Shown here: piece after piece, positions 63,354 to 64,000 of the stretch
How the letters are laid out: every line of letters begins with the position of its first letter
Position numbering within the stretch: position 1 is the first letter of the stretch
From: Brevibacillus laterosporus
GTDB lineage: Bacteria > Bacillota > Bacilli > Brevibacillales > Brevibacillaceae
DNA: 64,000 nucleotides
Assembly (NCBI GenBank): GCA_007833815.1
Contig: CP033464.1
Span: 4,334,001 to 4,398,000, forward strand
Reading direction: 5' to 3'
Position numbers and translations under genes: made by a program
Notes under the pieces: generated by a model
Seen by the model: only the letters and a program-made list of their open reading frames with translations
The model's database searches: none
What the model was told of the DNA's origin: nothing

Positions 63354-63770
63354 CTAATATTTAACTGGATATTGCTCTAATGTATTATCAATAATTTCCT
63401 TTAATTTTTTGATATTTGTTAATGCACGATTAGTTATATCTTCGTTGCTGATTTTTGTGCTTATAACCCCCATTGACTTTCTACATTCAAACAATGAAAT
63501 GTCTGCGGCAGTTTCTTCATCCTCACTTTTAGCTTTAAATGAAATGCAGGAAATCCAAACTTTATCTGCATCATATTCTTTTTTGAATTCATCTAGCCTT
63601 GTCTGAGAAACTTTATTTAATAATTCCTCTAAAGAATAAAAGATGTCGCTCTCAAATGGAATTTCCTCATCTTCTTCAGTGAATCCATATGTAAAACAAA
63701 CATTTGGATCAGGTCTATAAGAATACTCAATATACCCCATAAATTTTTCTGCACTTTTATTAACGATCAC
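63354..63770 (-). CDS. Uncharacterised element protein
   Basis: 138 residues, GTG start with AAAGGAG upstream. Acidic and mixed alpha/beta (MGYIEYSYRPDPNVCFTYGF, then ISLFECRKSMGVISTKIS). It overlaps the preceding gene by 11 nt. No recognised domain. Confidence 0.5.
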   Translation of the reverse strand: MIVNKSAEKFMGYIEYSYRPDPNVCFTYGFTEEDEEIPFESDIFYSLEELLNKVSQTRLDEFKKEYDADKVWISCISFKAKSEDEETAADISLFECRKSMGVISTKISNEDITNRALTNIKKLKEIIDNTLEQYPVKY

Positions 63771-64000
63771 CTATTCTAAACTCCTTTCCTAAATTAGAGT
63801 GATACAAAGCTTCAATAAAATTATCTTTCAAAATATCATTTTCAATTCCTTCAAATAGCTCTGTGATTGTGTATTGCGTTTCATTTAATAGTGCTTTTTG
63901 TTTGAACTTATTTAGTCTGTTTAATGCAATTTTGCGATAGCCTTTCATTACGTGAGAATCGAATGTTCCAAATAATGCTCCGATACTAGCTAATATCGAC
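63760..64000 (-). CDS. C-terminal part of an element protein (runs off the window)
   Basis: The frame is open from the window edge (LASIGALFGTFDSHVMKGYRK) to the stop at 63760, so the visible part is at least 79 residues. A start at an ATG at 63948 would lack a ribosome-binding site, so the gene probably begins outside. Basic and helical; family not recognised. Confidence 0.45.
   Translation of the reverse strand, partial: SILASIGALFGTFDSHVMKGYRKIALNRLNKFKQKALLNETQYTITELFEGIENDILKDNFIEALYHSNLGKEFRIGDR

Larger units (their letters stand above)
58690..64000. mobile_element. Integrated prophage or mobile element (left end, continues past the window)
   Basis: Everything from the cyclophilin break to the window edge is a compact minus-strand array of phage-like genes: large serine recombinase, RusA-like resolvase, thymidine kinase and a dozen small proteins. 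It is AT-rich, many genes use TTG or GTG starts, and no structural virion gene appears within the visible 5.3 kb. It may be a prophage or an integrative element. Confidence 0.75.

Noticed and set aside
1..64000. CRISPR array
   Set aside because: No regularly spaced repeats of 25-40 nt with unique spacers were found; the 39-nt repeats at 45.9 kb are tandem and coding.

Overview
The window looks like a chromosomal segment from a low-GC, endospore-forming Gram-positive bacterium of the Paenibacillaceae, probably Brevibacillus. This is inferred from the gene families present: ParE/ParC, a BcsA/YpbQ alkylpyrone pair, a DUF1292 protein, YolD-like and Spo0E-like proteins, and an EssC/YukD/WXG100 type VII secretion cluster. 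No rRNA or tRNA gene was seen.

The left 40 kb is dense, conserved chromosome. Positions 1-9.8 kb (minus strand) hold a type VII secretion locus: a membrane-anchored protein kinase (cut by the window edge), a WXG100 protein, an EccC/EssC ATPase, a YukD ubiquitin-like protein, an unknown protein, a PP2C phosphatase, a von Willebrand A protein and a second WXG100-like protein. Kinase, PP2C and vWA together resemble the TerY-P triad, so this looks like a phosphorylation-controlled secretion system. A double-AAA+ CbbX/SpoVK protein, the family of mycobacterial EccA, lies about 8.5 kb further on. Next come a YuiF-like antiporter, a TPP-riboswitch-controlled thiamine-precursor ABC transporter (thiY, thiamine-binding protein, thiX, thiZ), the ypbQ/bcsA pair, brnQ, parE-parC, a YebC regulator, small stress and housekeeping proteins, an ECF sigma/anti-sigma/ABC exporter operon, thyA-folA, and a quinone-stress cluster (nitroreductase, DoxX, MarR) with two MhqR-type operators. 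A LysR/DJ-1 divergent pair closes the region.

From about 40.4 to 58 kb the sequence becomes AT-rich and patchy. It holds phage fragments (tail-protein remnants at 40.6 and 48.9 kb, amidase, XhlA-like protein, frameshifted M23 endolysin, holin pieces), duplicated YolD-like remnants flanking a toxin/immunity pair, freshly broken genes (DUF4386 with a nonsense codon, a Crp-family gene with a frameshift) and many small ORFs. It also carries an intact HTH-TPR (RRNPP-type) receptor followed 13 nt later by a 45-codon exported pro-peptide, which looks like a self-contained peptide quorum-sensing system beside lysis genes. An NO/iron-sulfur repair island (scdA with a GTGA-N6-TCAC operator, a Crp/Fnr regulator and a decayed DUF438 gene) follows.

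At 58.3-58.7 kb a cyclophilin-type lipoprotein gene is cut off by the end of an integrated element that runs past the right edge. It encodes a large serine recombinase, a RusA-like resolvase, thymidine kinase and many small unknown proteins. Two of its genes seem to begin at non-NTG codons (ATA and ATT).
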